A stretch of DNA of 64,000 nt, taken from contig JAKJHU010000034.1 in NCBI GenBank assembly GCA_022316685.1, positions 1,550,001 through 1,614,000 of the forward strand. Direction: 5' to 3'. The notes below the pieces were generated by a model that was not told the DNA's origin, ran no database searches, and worked only from the letters and a program-made list of their open reading frames with translations. Made by a program: the position numbers and the translations under genes. Positions 1-28,400 of the stretch are shown piece after piece; position 1 is the stretch's first letter, and every line of letters starts with the position of its first letter. Source of the DNA: Progne subis subis. Its lineage: Eukaryota > Chordata > Aves > Passeriformes > Hirundinidae.

Positions 1-2130
1 TTTTTTTAACATCCAAGGATCAATCCTGCAATTCCCAAATCTAACTTGTTATGATGCTGTATAAAGTATTAACTTGGTTCTGCCTTTCTTGAGTGCATTT
101 TCCATATGAATGAGACAGGATATTACAGATAAAATAGTTCTGTTTTGCCTTCGCTTTACCAGGAATACCCATGAGAGAAGAAGAGTGCAAAACTCCCTTC
201 ACTAACTCTGTAAACCTAAATATAGCATTGTGGCTTTGCACACAGCATGACAGAAAATAGCATTACAAGTGTAAGATTTCTCTCTTTAAATACAGAATCT
301 GGAATGTGAGTAGAAATTCCAGCTGTTTCCACCGTGTCTCGGGAGGAATTAGAATCCCAGTATATTTTGACAATGAAGTTCAGCCTCTTGTCTTTTTTTC
401 CCAGGCAAAGCTGTATTAGAACACTGGCTCTGAAGCCCTCCCTTCAGATAAACAGGTGCTTTCTGTATGCCGGTAATCCTACACAGTTCTTTTAATCTAG
501 ACTTGTCAGCTGATACGTTCAGAATCTGCCCTCTTTGCTCCTAATATTTTTCCATAGATGTGAGTGAGCAGATGTTAGACACTTCTGTATTTTTATCTGC
601 TCTGATTTGTCTAATGAGCACTCCCAGTCAGAACTTCTGGGTTTTCAGTAATAGTGGCACAGAAGGGCAGCATAACTTTTAACCCCTGTCACCAAGTGAC
701 AGCACTCATTTTTAAATGTAAACGAGGCTTGAGTGAAAATGTAGGTTGTGTGGAAGGAGCACAATATCTACCTTAGTTCAATCTATGTAAATAAAAGATG
801 TATCAGAAGAATATTTCCAGGAAGTAACAGACTTTACAAGTGTTTTCTTGAACAGTGAGTCTAGGATTGGTGCATAGTGCTGCTTCAGAGCCTGGAAGCA
901 GCCCCAAGGCAGGAGGACGCTGTTTTCTAAAGGTGGGGCTTAATTTGCTGCTGCTGTTTTTTCTTTAATACTCTGCAGAGAAGCTTTTGAAGTTACTATA
1001 CGATTTCAAAAGACTTGAAATACTTTTGTGAAGTTTTTACCTTGTTAATTTGAATACTTCAAAAGCAGAGGAGAAAAACCACCAAGCAGGTATCCAGTAA
1101 AAAACGTGGTTAGTCCTGTAGTGTAAGACTTAGGTGATTTTGGTATTATTTTAAAACATCACAGATCACACACTTTTTTTTTCCCTTAGAATTTTCATGT
1201 TGTTGGAGGAGGGTTATGTTCTTGGTTTGGATCAGTCATTGTTATGTTTTCGTTTCCTCTGCCTGTTTTAGTTAGCTGATAACATGGCAGCAGCCTGAGG
1301 AGAAAGGTAGATCATGTGAACTCTGCTGATGCTTTCACTGATTTTTATCAACAGCATGAGAATATCCACATGAATCTTCAGTCTCATCCTTGATGCCTTT
1401 GCTGCCAACCCATAGGAATCTACAAAGTCATTCTTGCCAAGCAAGAGTCATGGAGCTAGCTTTTCCCTAGATTCAGTTGAATTCTATCAAGTCCCTCTTA
1501 CTCCTGTTTTTAGAAAATGGTTGGATTTTTGGCACCTGGTATGAGTTCGAACAATTTCAGCACCCTGAGAGAGCAGATTACTTTGAGATTTGTGAGCAAT
1601 TACTGGACCACAGCTTTAAACACAGTCTGGTGGATATTATCAAAATACTGACAGCTGAATCTGACTAGAGCAGCATTTGGAAAGCAATATATTAGCACTG
1701 CCCTTTCTAATAATGGAATTCCTCTGCCCCATCCCTTGAACAAAGTATTAAGGCTGTGTATTTCTTTTTCTAAAACAGGTGATGCCTTTAGCCTTGTTAC
1801 AGAAATTTTCTTCACAAACCTGGCTTGTTCTTAAAAATTAATGACAAGGAAATGTGGCAAGCTTCCAAGACCCTGGTAGTAGTGTCACTTGGGCTGTCAG
1901 TGATTGGAATGTCTAATCTTAGTAAGAAAGAGCTGCCCTTTCTTGTGGTGTTACAGTAAACTTTATCGTTTTCGTAATCTGGAACATCAAAAGAAAGCAA
2001 ACAATGGTACAGGCAGCCATTAAATACTTTTGTCTACTTAATGGAATGCTGCTACCTCGTTGCTGAAGGAGAAATGAAACTGATACCACACAGTTAAGCA
2101 GAAATGCAAATAAAATGCAGAAATACGTGT
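1..2130 (+). other. Non-coding left flank; possible 3' UTR of the convergent upstream gene
   Basis: I see no exon with convincing coding content here. In other vertebrates RASSF3 lies on this side of GNS and is transcribed towards it, so its long 3' UTR could fill this stretch, ending after the AATAAA near 2109. This rests on remembered gene order, not on a protein match. The short open frames (for example 1477-1668) have no recognisable domain and no splice context. The stretch could equally be plain intergenic DNA. Confidence 0.2.
2109..2114 (+). terminator. Candidate plus-strand poly(A) signal AATAAA
   Basis: A canonical AATAAA hexamer is followed within about 30 nt by a GT-rich stretch (acgtgtttt, then gattgtg), the usual layout of a cleavage site. 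It would end a rightward transcript coming from outside the window. Single hexamers are common by chance in AT-rich DNA. Confidence 0.25.
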
Positions 2131-2819
2131 TTTAATAGATTGTGAAAGCCTCAGACTTCAATAGGTTAAAGGTGCAACAAGTCACCTTCTATAGTTCAGG
2201 AAATTTATGTAGTATTTTTAAACAATCATCCAAGAAATTCAGCTCTGTAACAGCGATTGAGGTGAATAAGTTGGTCACAGTTCCCATTTTGGAACAAGCC
2301 TCACGTGGGATTTTATTCTTCCTCTTTCCTGGGGCAGAACATATTGGTTTTAATTATGAACAGCAGTTTCTCCATTGTGCTTTCAATATTCCATCTACTC
2401 AACTACACCAGTTTCTAAGGAAATGCAAGCAAGTACAGGTTGCATTTCAGGTTATTCCCTCACCTCAGGGTTTCTTCCTGGTACAAAGTAGTCAGGTGGT
2501 GTCCTGCTAGACACTGTATTAAGGTTCCCTGTGGCCACCTGAAGTAGCCCTCGTTAGGTAGGAGGGCAGTAAAACAGAGGCTTTTAAAGGTTTATAAAAT
2601 AGGAGTTCAGCAATTAGACATGTGACATAGCTTATTCCTGCAGGAAGGTTTAACTCAAGCTCAGTAACAAAGATAGGAAGTTTGATAGGCAGTTTATTTT
2701 TTCTTTCTTCAAAAGTGCAGCAGTGAACAGGGTCCTCTAGAAGGGCACTTGCTAAACAGATGTTCAAAACAGCAGAAGTATACTCACACCATGCTACAGC
2801 AAAGTATGCTCACATACAG
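2131..2819. other. Short intergenic stretch between convergent transcripts
   Basis: It holds no recognisable gene, RNA or repeat. A 122-codon open frame at 2142-2510 starts at GTG rather than ATG and has no known domain. The stretch lies between the candidate ends of the left-hand transcript and of GNS. Confidence 0.35.
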
Positions 2820-2844
2820 AGAGAGTCATATAAGAAGAATTCAT

Positions 2845-2850
2845 TTTAAT
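2845..2850 (-). terminator. GNS: Candidate distal poly(A) signal (ATTAAA) of GNS
   Basis: The plus strand reads tttaat, so the minus strand has ATTAAA. Reading on in the minus direction gives TGTATGTGAGC and then GGTGTGAGTATAC at about 2770-2820, which is a good GU-rich downstream element. Placement is inferred from this local pattern only. Confidence 0.35.
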
Positions 2851-5762
2851 TGAATCACAATAAATGACAGCTGTTTCATTATGTTCAAATACTGTATTCA
2901 GCTTGATGAATCAGTCTCAAATTTAACTTAATTGAAAAGGTATTACATTTGCTTTGGGTGTGTGTTTCCATGTACATGTCCCTGCTACAGCTTCATTCCC
3001 CAAAATGAAGAAGCCCAGTTTTGTGGGCCCATGCTGGGTAATAGCAGGTACTGGCTGTATTCACTTATGCTGAAGTGATGATAATGAATGTTGGTTTGCT
3101 TTAGGATGCATAACAAAGTTATTAATTTCTCCCTGTATAGTATCTACTTTGTCAGATCATTAAAAAAAATCATAGCTCTGCTTTTGATAATAATGATTTT
3201 AAAAAAAGTAAAAAACATGATCACATTTTATCTAAACAGCTCTGTACCAGTAAGGCCCTTTATTTAAAACTCTGTGCATTTAACATCAATGCCTTCTGTA
3301 ACAAGGCAGAGATGCAGCCATGGTCAAATAACACATGAAATGGAATATCCAGAAAGACCATTTAGTTTTAAAATAACTTAATTGGGAATTAGATCTGGAT
3401 AAGAGTCAAAGATCCTTCATAGTGGTTTTTTTCAATTATCAAGGATAAGAATTAACACTGTTCATTTGAGGCTGTAAAAATACTCAGAATTAACTGCTTT
3501 ATGGCAACAGACACAAGTGATAAGCTGCTCTAAAAGCAATGGAAGGCAGGCAGCTCTTGGTTCCTGTTCTTCCTTCAACCATGTGCTTAACAATTCTTAA
3601 GTCTTTATCAAAAGTGGGAGCAAATCAAATATTCCCGTGAACCATTAAGTAAGGACTGATGAATTTAACTCTGAATTTCAGTTTAATACATTTACTACCT
3701 ATGTCAGATTTCAGGTATAGTGTGGTTCTCTGACAGTGAGTGTGTTAAATTACTGACCTTTGTTACAAAATGCTTTACAGGTATGTGCAGACAGCAAGAG
3801 AATTAATTTGGGTAAAACATCTGGTCACTCATAACCAAATAATCTTCATAAATTCTGACAGCTTTCATGTTACTAATTAGGCAAAAAATAAATAATTCAA
3901 AAGAAAGTGTCCTTGTTAGGGCTTAAAATCATTGTAAGAAATTAAGAAATGTATTAAAGTTACATTTCTATACCCATAACAAAGTTTGTTGTTTTTTTTT
4001 TTTTCTAATAAGGAGCAACAGAATACACAAGTTGCATTGAAACTTAAGCAGAAACTTGATGTACGACCCAGATTTGATAGGACTGATGAGGGTTTAATGT
4101 GCAGCAGTCAATGTATTTCACATTAGCCTCCACACAGCTACCAAAAATGAAGTTTAAACAAAGAACAGGTCTAAATTGCTAGAATTCTCCAAGCAAAACA
4201 CTACCTACATGAGCTCAATGTGTAAGAAAACCCTTGAGAGCATGAAGACAACTTTGGTTTGGTTTCTAGAGACAAAACAGTGTATAAAGGATACTAATGG
4301 CCAATACTAAAGCTTGAGAAACAAAAAGCAGGATAAAGCTACAGCTGTAGTTAAAACAAAAAAGTCCTGAGTTTCTGAAAGCATGTAAGGAGTCTGAATA
4401 TCTAAAACCCTCTGCATTTATACAGATACCTCAGCTGAAAAGCTACCTTTCAAGCTGTTTTTTTCTTCCAAATATTTGGTTACTCCTGAGAGATTTGAAA
4501 CAAAAGTTCTATAAAAATCTAACCTGTAGACTACCACAGAAGTTTGCAACTCTAAGCAACATGAAGGACAACTTCCGTGCCTCAGAATTAAAAGCCAAGA
4601 AAGTTCAATTTACTTTGTTGTAGCATTGCTTGTATCCAGTTTGTGGATCTGCACACTGGGGGATGCACCTTCACAGTTTTGAGTCATACTCTGTTGCCTA
4701 CTTAATGATGATCTGAAATAATCACGCTCTCTACTGGGGTAAGAGATGTGAAATAACACTAAAGAGTTTTGCTACAGTTTGCTTGACAAGGGAATGATTA
4801 TCATGCCTGAAAACAGAGTTGAGTTGCCCACAAGCAACACAAAACTTGTCTTGCAGAAGGTCCATAATTCAGTGTTTCCAGGTGGTGTTTTGCCAGTGAA
4901 TCTATACAGAAGTTACATTACATGGTAATGCAAGTTTGTGTGTTTTTCAAGATTTTGGAGGGAAACCAAGTGACTTCTGACATGCAGACCTTTGGTATGA
5001 AGGCCACTTTTTGCAGGTTCCAAGTAGTTAGGTCTCAACCAAAAAGCGACACTATGAAGCATTTAAACTGCCTAAAATAGCTCTTAGCCTAATGTCTAGT
5101 GAGCAATGATTCTATGACTTATTTTTACTTAGTTTGCTTTCAAAATAATTTACCTTCAAGAATCTAATCAACATAAGAAGTTAAACAATTCAAGACATTT
5201 GGAGGTTAGAGACAGATCACCTCTACTGTGGTGCCCTGGTTTGTTGGATTTTATTTATTTTAGTATTACTTCTGTTTGTGTATTAAAAACAGACTTAAGA
5301 GTTAGCTCAAAGCACAGGCACACTTACTTGAATAGTTGTTAGTCTCAACAGTGTCTTAACTCACTAGGAAGTCAGTCCAAAACCCTAAGAGGTTTTTCAG
5401 TAGTACAGTAACCCAGCCCAGCATTTCAAACCAGAGGGAGGCTGAAATTATATTCTTGTTTGCAAACTACGAATGCTGCCCTACAAAATTCATTGGTCTC
5501 ATCTAAAGTGGTCTCATTGAAAGTAACTATTTAGCAGATTGGTTTTAATTCTGCACAAGACCCTTGCTAGTCAGATCCTACACTTCTGGCTAATGCCCTC
5601 CAACTATCTTTTGGGCTAGTTTGCTATTGTACTTAACAGCCTGGAACTCAATACAGGAAACCTATAATTAAGCATTAGCTTTTAAGAAGGTCTGTGACAC
5701 TGAATATGAGTGAGCATTACTGTGCAATAGCACCTGCCTACCTAACCTGACTTGAATACACA

Positions 5763-5772
5763 TTTATTTATT
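5763..5772 (-). terminator. GNS: Candidate proximal poly(A) signals (overlapping AATAAA) of GNS
   Basis: On the minus strand two overlapping AATAAA hexamers are followed by ATGTGTATTC. Use of this site would give a 3' UTR of about 350 nt. It is an alternative to the distal site near 2845. Confidence 0.25.
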
Positions 5773-6105
5773 TTTTAGAACAAAATAAACTGTTCAGATT
5801 CATAGGCATAGGTTCACCTCTGTGCCTGTGATATGAAAAGGTACTTGAAAGACAAAGGTGGTAATCAATGATCTGAGCAAGACAGATTAGCTGTGTCTAA
5901 CAATTTACAGTTAGAGTTCAGCTGTAAAATACATATATTGCACAAGGCAACCAGCTAAAGACAAGGGGTTTCCTTCCAAACAGGGTTTGAAAAGCCCATT
6001 AAAAGTCTTCCAGCTGTAATCAGAGAAAGTTAACAGAGACAGACCTGCTGCAGTCACTGGAGAAACTGGTCAGTAGGAGCCCATTGCAAGAGGCTCTTAA
6101 GGGTC

Positions 6106-22984
<16,879 letters not shown>

Positions 22985-23103
22985 GGCGGGGCCGGGCCGT
23001 CGGGGCCGCCACAGGCGCGGAGCGGCCGCGGAGCCGGAGCAGCAGCGCGCGGGCCCGCCCCGCCCCCGGCATATGACCCGAGAGCGCGAGCGGGGGGGGC
23101 GGA

Positions 23104-23110
23104 TCACGTG
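23104..23110. promoter_or_regulatory. TCACGTG E-box, CLEAR-like site upstream of GNS
   Basis: A palindromic CACGTG (23105-23110) with a 5' T lies about 120 bp upstream of the GNS start codon. TFEB/TFE3 bind CACGTG-centred CLEAR elements (GTCACGTGAC) near lysosomal gene starts. This core matches 7 of the 10 consensus bases contiguously (TCACGTG). A role in GNS control is inference. Confidence 0.5.
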
Positions 23111-23128
23111 CGCGGGCGGCCGCCGCGG

Positions 23129-23157
23129 CCCCGCCCCAGGCCCCGCCCCCGCCCCGG
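23129..23157. promoter_or_regulatory. Clustered GC boxes
   Basis: Tandem CCCCGCCCC-type motifs, the SP/KLF binding core, lie within 30 bp just upstream of GNS exon 1. They are typical of TATA-less island promoters and read the same for either gene. Confidence 0.5.
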
Positions 23158-23284
23158 GCTGCGCGCGGAGGCGCTTCCCCGGCGTGAGCGCCGCGCTGCG
23201 CTCCCGGGGGGTGGATAAACATCCATGGGAGGCGTGCCGAAAGGATGGAGCCGGCTCTTCTCGGCAGAAAATGGTCTTCTCAAC

Positions 23285-23545
23285 CAAGCAATAGGGCAAG
23301 GGGCAACGGGCAGAGACTGATGTACAGGAAGTTCTACCTGAACGCGAGGAAGAACTTCTTTCCTGTGCTGGTGATTGAGCACTGGCATATGTCGCCCAGA
23401 GAGGTTGTGCAGTCTCCCTCGCAGCAGATATTCAATAACTGCCTGGACGCAGTCCTGCGCGATGTGCTCTGGGATGATCCTGCCTGAGCAGGGAGGTCGG
23501 ACCGGTCAGCCTTACCCATTGTGTGATTCTGTCGATTCTGAATTA
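23285..23545 (+). mobile_element. CR1 LINE fragment (end of ORF2 plus tail) inside the shared promoter
   Basis: The open frame ending at 23487 contains RKNFFPVLVIEHWHMSPREV and then SPSQQIFNNCLDAVLRDVLW. This is the well-known C-terminal segment of CR1 reverse transcriptase proteins (KNFFxxRVxxHWxxLPREVVxSPSLxIFKxxLD). The downstream DNA reads ctgagcagggaggtcgg and ends with tgattctgtcgattctg, the CR1 3' tail repeat. The element is on the plus strand, 5'-truncated, with a deletion before the tail. The 80-codon frame (23245-23487) is therefore a transposon relic, not a host gene. Confidence 0.8.
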
Positions 23546-24052
23546 GTCGCGACTGCTTACGCGTGTGGCCGGGCCTCCCTGCACGGCCATCGGTGCTGTA
23601 GCCAGAGCCCAGGAGCGCCCAGCTCTGGCGGCCGTGCGGACCCGGCCATCCGCTCCGGGTTGCATGCAGGCGGTGTCACGGGGTACTGAACAGTACCACA
23701 GCACAGGTACTGAATTGCTGGCAAAACTGGGCCGCCCCTCCAGCGGGGGAGCGGGAGCGGGACAGCCGGCAGGACAGTGGTGATCCCCGCGGCAGCCGCA
23801 CGGCGCACGGGCACCGCGCCCGGTGTCACCGCCCCGAGGCGGAGCGGGGTCCCCACCCTCCCCGCCCCTCGGCAGGTGCAGCGCCCCCGCCCCGGCCTCT
23901 ACCACCGTGCGCGGGGAGGGAGCGGAGCCGGGTGCGGCGCTCCTGCCCGGGCTCTCCCGTCCGCTTCCCTTTCCCCTGCCCGCCCCACCCCGGCGCCGGC
24001 GTGTGACCGTGGAACGGGCCGAGCCCGGAACCCGGCGGCGGCAGCGCGGAAG

Positions 24053-24305
24053 ATGGATGCGGCGGAGGCCGGCGCGGCAGTCAGGGCGGGCAGCAGCGCC
24101 GACAGCCTGGCTGAGGAGGAGGAGGACGAGGACGAGGCGGGTCCCGGCAGCGGCCGGTCCAGCCGCACCTCGTCGCTGGTGAGCGGGCTGCTCACCGAGC
24201 TGTACAGCGCCGCCGAGGCGGCCGCCCCCTCGGGCAGCGCCCGCTCCCGCGCCCTCCGGGAGCTGCAGCAGCGGCCGAGCCAGGTCAAATACCTGCGGCT
24301 GAAAG
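24053..24305 (+). CDS. TBC1D30: TBC1D30 exon 1a (start of long isoform)
   Basis: It codes for 84 residues plus one base, from MDAAEAGAA. The ATG at 24053 has A at -3 and G at +4. An acidic run (EEEEDEDE) is followed by SRTSSLVSGLLTELYSAAE and ALRELQQRPSQ, which resemble the long human TBC1D30 N-terminus as I remember it. The donor is GTACAG after AAAG, phase 1. The frame is open upstream to 23777, but that part has no similarity I recognise. Confidence 0.85.
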
Positions 24306-25401
24306 GTACAGCCCGCCCCGCCTGCCTGCCCCTGCCGCCTCGCTTTTCCTCTGTGCGCGCAAGGGAGTCCTGCCCCAAGGGGCTCTCCGTGCCTGCGCGC
24401 ACGTGTCCGCGTGTGAACATGTGTCCGTAGCCAGGATTCCTGCGTGGCTCTGGCTCCCAGAAGCTTCCCACGTATTGTTAGTTGAGAGCTCCTTCAGACT
24501 AGGGCCTCCTATGCTGTTCGCTCCTCTTGTTTCAGGTGCCCTAGGAGCCGAATTAGGGTTGTCTGCTACTAGTTTTTGTGACAGACTGCCTAAGGTTTTG
24601 TCTTTCTGCGAGTTTGGTGCTTTTCTTCACTTACAGTAATGAATAAATGTCCAATTTTATTTCCCCTCCTTTTCCCCTCCTGTTCCCTTCCTGTTCCCCT
24701 CCTTTTCCCCTCCTCTCAGTCCTCATTTTCTGAATCTAGAAGAGATGCTACACATACAGTATCAGAGAGTTTTTCTCAGGGCCTTTTGGTTCTACTGGAC
24801 ATAAACTAAACTGCACAACTGTAAAGCTTATTTGGAGCTTGGCATGTCTTCTGGAGAAAAAAAAAAACAAAAAGAAAAAAAGAGGATTGTAATGAAAAAT
24901 GTAAATGCTGGAGTTAGTCAGAATCTAAATGAAATTTTCAAAGAATTCTTATGAAAGTTAGGTAGCCTCAACAGTGCATGTTTGTGAAAGACTGAGACAT
25001 GCAACTCCAAGTTGATCCAGTGAAGAGGAAAAGAGAACAAAGGCCTCTTGTCTCCTGATGTTTAATCACTTTTGCTTTTGATGAGGAAAAAAGAGGTGAC
25101 TAAATATTCCTGTTTTTCAGAGCTGTACAAACAGCTATCTGCTTCCGTGTTTGGCTTCTTAATGAGATGACACGCCATCTGATGTTACTAGGATGTAGCT
25201 CAAGTCCTTTTGTGTGTCCTTTGGCAACCTGGGACTCAACAGGAATTTTCTTGTTCAGGAATATATTTTGTGGTATTTCAACTTATTAGTTTTGCTGCCA
25301 AGTTACTGGTTTTTATAGGCACAGCTAACTGGCACAAGTGGGAAGGAGTAAAACTCACCAGACAGCTCTGGTGGCGATTGAATAAATCAGTATGAATGCA
25401 A

Positions 25402-25442
<41 letters not shown>

Positions 25443-28400
25443 CCCTTCCCCTCTTAGTTTTAAATTATCTTGCCTGGTACAAGTGATTGGGAATTCCATC
25501 TGAGCAGCAGGTGCTGAAACAGGGTAGTGGCAATAAAATACTGTAGTGTTTTATCAGTGGCTTCCCCATCCTTGCAGTTACACTTTTCACTAGCCTGTGG
25601 TTGATCGTCATTTCAGCCTAATTTGGCCTTTTCTTTAAGCTCTCCAGAATTATTGAAAAAGTTTTGCCATGTGAGCTGAGCTGTTTACTGTCCCACAGAT
25701 AGCAGCTTTTCCTGGATGTGTACATATTTTTCTCAATTAGTTCAGGTTACTGAAGAATGGATTTTCTTTGGATTGTTTTTCTTTCCAGCGTCAGGGCACA
25801 GGGGTTGCATTGAAAGTGATGGTTTGAAAACTTAGCTGCAGGGAGCAGGCAGCTGTGTGGCTGCTGGTGGCAAGCTGAACCAGGGAAGAGATGAAGAGAT
25901 CAACATGTGATAGGCAAGACCTAGGATTTCACTGGTGAGGAGAGTCTCTGAGAACAGAGCAGAGGACTCAGAAAAATTAATGGACTTAAGACATCTCCCC
26001 AACAACTCCCTTTGCTGGCCCTGAAGCTCATCTTGTGGGGGGATAACAGGAATATTAGAACTAAGCTGAGACATTGTGATGAACTGGAGGGTTCTGGTGG
26101 CACTGTGACTGGCCAATGGAGATAACCGAGGCCATGACTGAAGCCATCTAGTTGCATCTTAGTGGAAAGAATTTCCCACTGAGAGCTTATTCTGGAGTTG
26201 CATTTGTAGCTTTGCAGGCAGCTTTTTGAACATGTTCACTTTTCTGTTACAAATGTGTATCTTGTCCATGCTTGTGCAGTGTTTGGAAGGTACTGTATTT
26301 AAATTGTATCCACTGGTTGCACTATTATTGGTATATTCTGTCCATATCTGTCACCTTCCTAGGAGTTTCTAACAGCAAAATTGTTAAGATTCATACTCTG
26401 TGCAATAAATTGAAGTACTTTTGTTTAAATGAAAATTAAAGACTTTGGCTCAGATTCTGAAAGCATTTGTAACTGGGGATTACTCCAGTCAATAGAACTT
26501 GTCATTTATAGAAAACTTGTATTTGTAAATGTCTGTGGGGCAAGTGCCTTTGCGTGTCAGCTACAATAAGCTGTTTGTGGATTTTTTGGCCTGTACTGAA
26601 GTTGTTTTCTCTGCTTGTTGGCAGATGTTGATGAATTAACAACTATAAAGCGAGAACTGAATTACAGAATTTCCATTCAATCAGCAAAGTTGCTCCGTCT
26701 TCTGAAGCAGAAAGACCGGCTCGTACAAAAAGTCCAGAAGAACTGCGACATTGTCACAGCTTGTTTACAGGCAGTTTCCCAGAAACGCTGTAAGTACTTT
26801 CTGTGTACTAGTGTAAATAGTTTATTTCATTAATGTGGGCAGTGTTTCATTTAAGCCCTCACACGTAATTTAAAGTCAAGAGGCCAGGCTATGCTATTCC
26901 TTAGCTATGACTGACCCCTAATGATGTCAGTAGCACCTGGAAACAGGCAAAGTTCAACTAGCTCAGCTGGGTAAGCTGCTGTAGCCTCAGCTGTTAATTC
27001 TGTGTAACTCCTTTTTACCAAGTTGATCCCAGGTGAAGAGTATTAGTAAAACAAAACCTACTTCCCTCAAAGCCCTTTATCAGCATCTGTGTTTTGGGGG
27101 TTTCTGAGAGATTGCATGGGAAAGAGAAGAAATGTTGTTCTTTAATTGTTTAGCTTTTTTTTTTTTTTTTTCTTCCTGCGCAATAAAACCCTTTTACTTG
27201 ACTTGGCAAAGTTGTCATCTTAAGATAAACTGAAGTGCTTTTTGGTAGTTCTCCTAGAGTAAAACTGCATGTAGCATCGTATGTAAGAGTAAATAGAAAT
27301 TATACCTTTGGAAAGGACGTGTGAAAATAACCTAATGTTCCATCTTATTTTTTCATTAACATGCAGCGTGACAGGTACAGAAATGTTCAGGTACAGTAAA
27401 TAAAGCATGGTCTTTTCATGAAAATGTCTGTAGGAGCTTTGAGGTGCATGTAAGACTTTACTAAAAGAATTTTGCTGTAGTGGCATGTGCTAATGTGGTC
27501 AAGGTAATAGCTTGTCTATTAATGTGAAACCTGATTTTTAAGCATTTAAAAGTGTTCCTTTGTCTTACTTAAACATGGCATGAAAGTTCTTGGCCATCAT
27601 CTACTATGTAGGCATATTTCTTCTCAAAAACTCTTTTCTTAACATCAGTTTGATAGTCAAGGCCTCCATGCCACTAGTATGGTAGCATATACTATTGTCT
27701 CCTTTTAAATGAGACTACTTGAATTTTTTATGTATTTAGAGGATTTGACTGTAAATTCTGAATACTTTTTTCCCCACGTAGTGAAATCTCTGTGTAGAGG
27801 TAGAAATGTAGTTTTCAATTAACCTCAAGTTCACATTCAGCTGTTTAAATGCTACCTTTAAGCAATCTGTACCAACCAATTGCAAACAAATACCGTTTCA
27901 TGAAAAGATGGAAATTCTGTCTGACCCTTTTTGATTACTGCTTGACAAATTAACTTCTAGTGGTAATTTTCAGTTAGTTCAGAAATTACAGAGCTGGTAA
28001 ATTGGATCTCTTATTTTCTGACAGAATGTCTATCATGCTTCAATCTGTTTTTAGAGTGGGAAAATGACAGGTACTGTTTAAAAACTCCATGCTCAAATTC
28101 AGGGTCTGAAGGTTCAGGATCTGAGTTTTGCAGCTCACACAGGGAGCCATCTGCTCCTCAGTCTTAGACCTGTGCTGGCTCCTGGTCCCTGCTGCATGCA
28201 CAGAAGCCTGGCCCCTGGCAGCTTTGGGAGCCACATCTGACTTGCCTGTGCTTCAGGGCCACCACCAGCCAGCACAGCGCCTGCAGCCCCGAACCCTGGA
28301 GTGGCTACAGTAAACGCAGAGGAACTGTGGCCAGGGACAACTTCATAACTTACTGTCTTGTTCATTATGCTGCTGACCCCTGTCTGTAGCAGGGGATGCA

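Larger units (their letters stand above)
2820..6105 (-). other. GNS: Probable GNS 3' UTR
   Basis: This AT-rich, non-coding stretch directly follows the GNS stop codon at 6106-6108. No acceptor with coding sequence is visible in it, so it is best read as the untranslated part of the last exon. The distal end is placed by an ATTAAA at 2845-2850 (minus strand) with a GU-rich downstream element. A UTR of about 3.3 kb is similar to what I recall for mammalian GNS mRNA. Proximal signals at 5763-5772 and 3259-3264 could give shorter forms. Confidence 0.45.
24306..26624 (+). other. TBC1D30: TBC1D30 intron 1
   Basis: It leaves the CpG island at about 24400 and becomes AT-rich. It holds an 11-bp minisatellite (24661-24715) and a 39-nt T-run (25404-25442). 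No coding or RNA feature is seen. Confidence 0.75.

Noticed and set aside
2142..2510. 122-codon plus-strand open frame between the convergent 3' ends
   Set aside because: It begins at GTG, has no domain, and lies in AT-rich intergenic sequence.
23245..23487. 80-codon plus-strand open frame with a protein-like sequence in the GNS/TBC1D30 promoter
   Set aside because: Its content is the C-terminal end of CR1 reverse transcriptase followed by the CR1 tail, so it is recorded as a transposon relic.
23777..24052. In-frame upstream extension of TBC1D30 exon 1a
   Set aside because: The ATG at 24053 has a good context and family-like sequence begins after it; the upstream part has low-complexity composition only.
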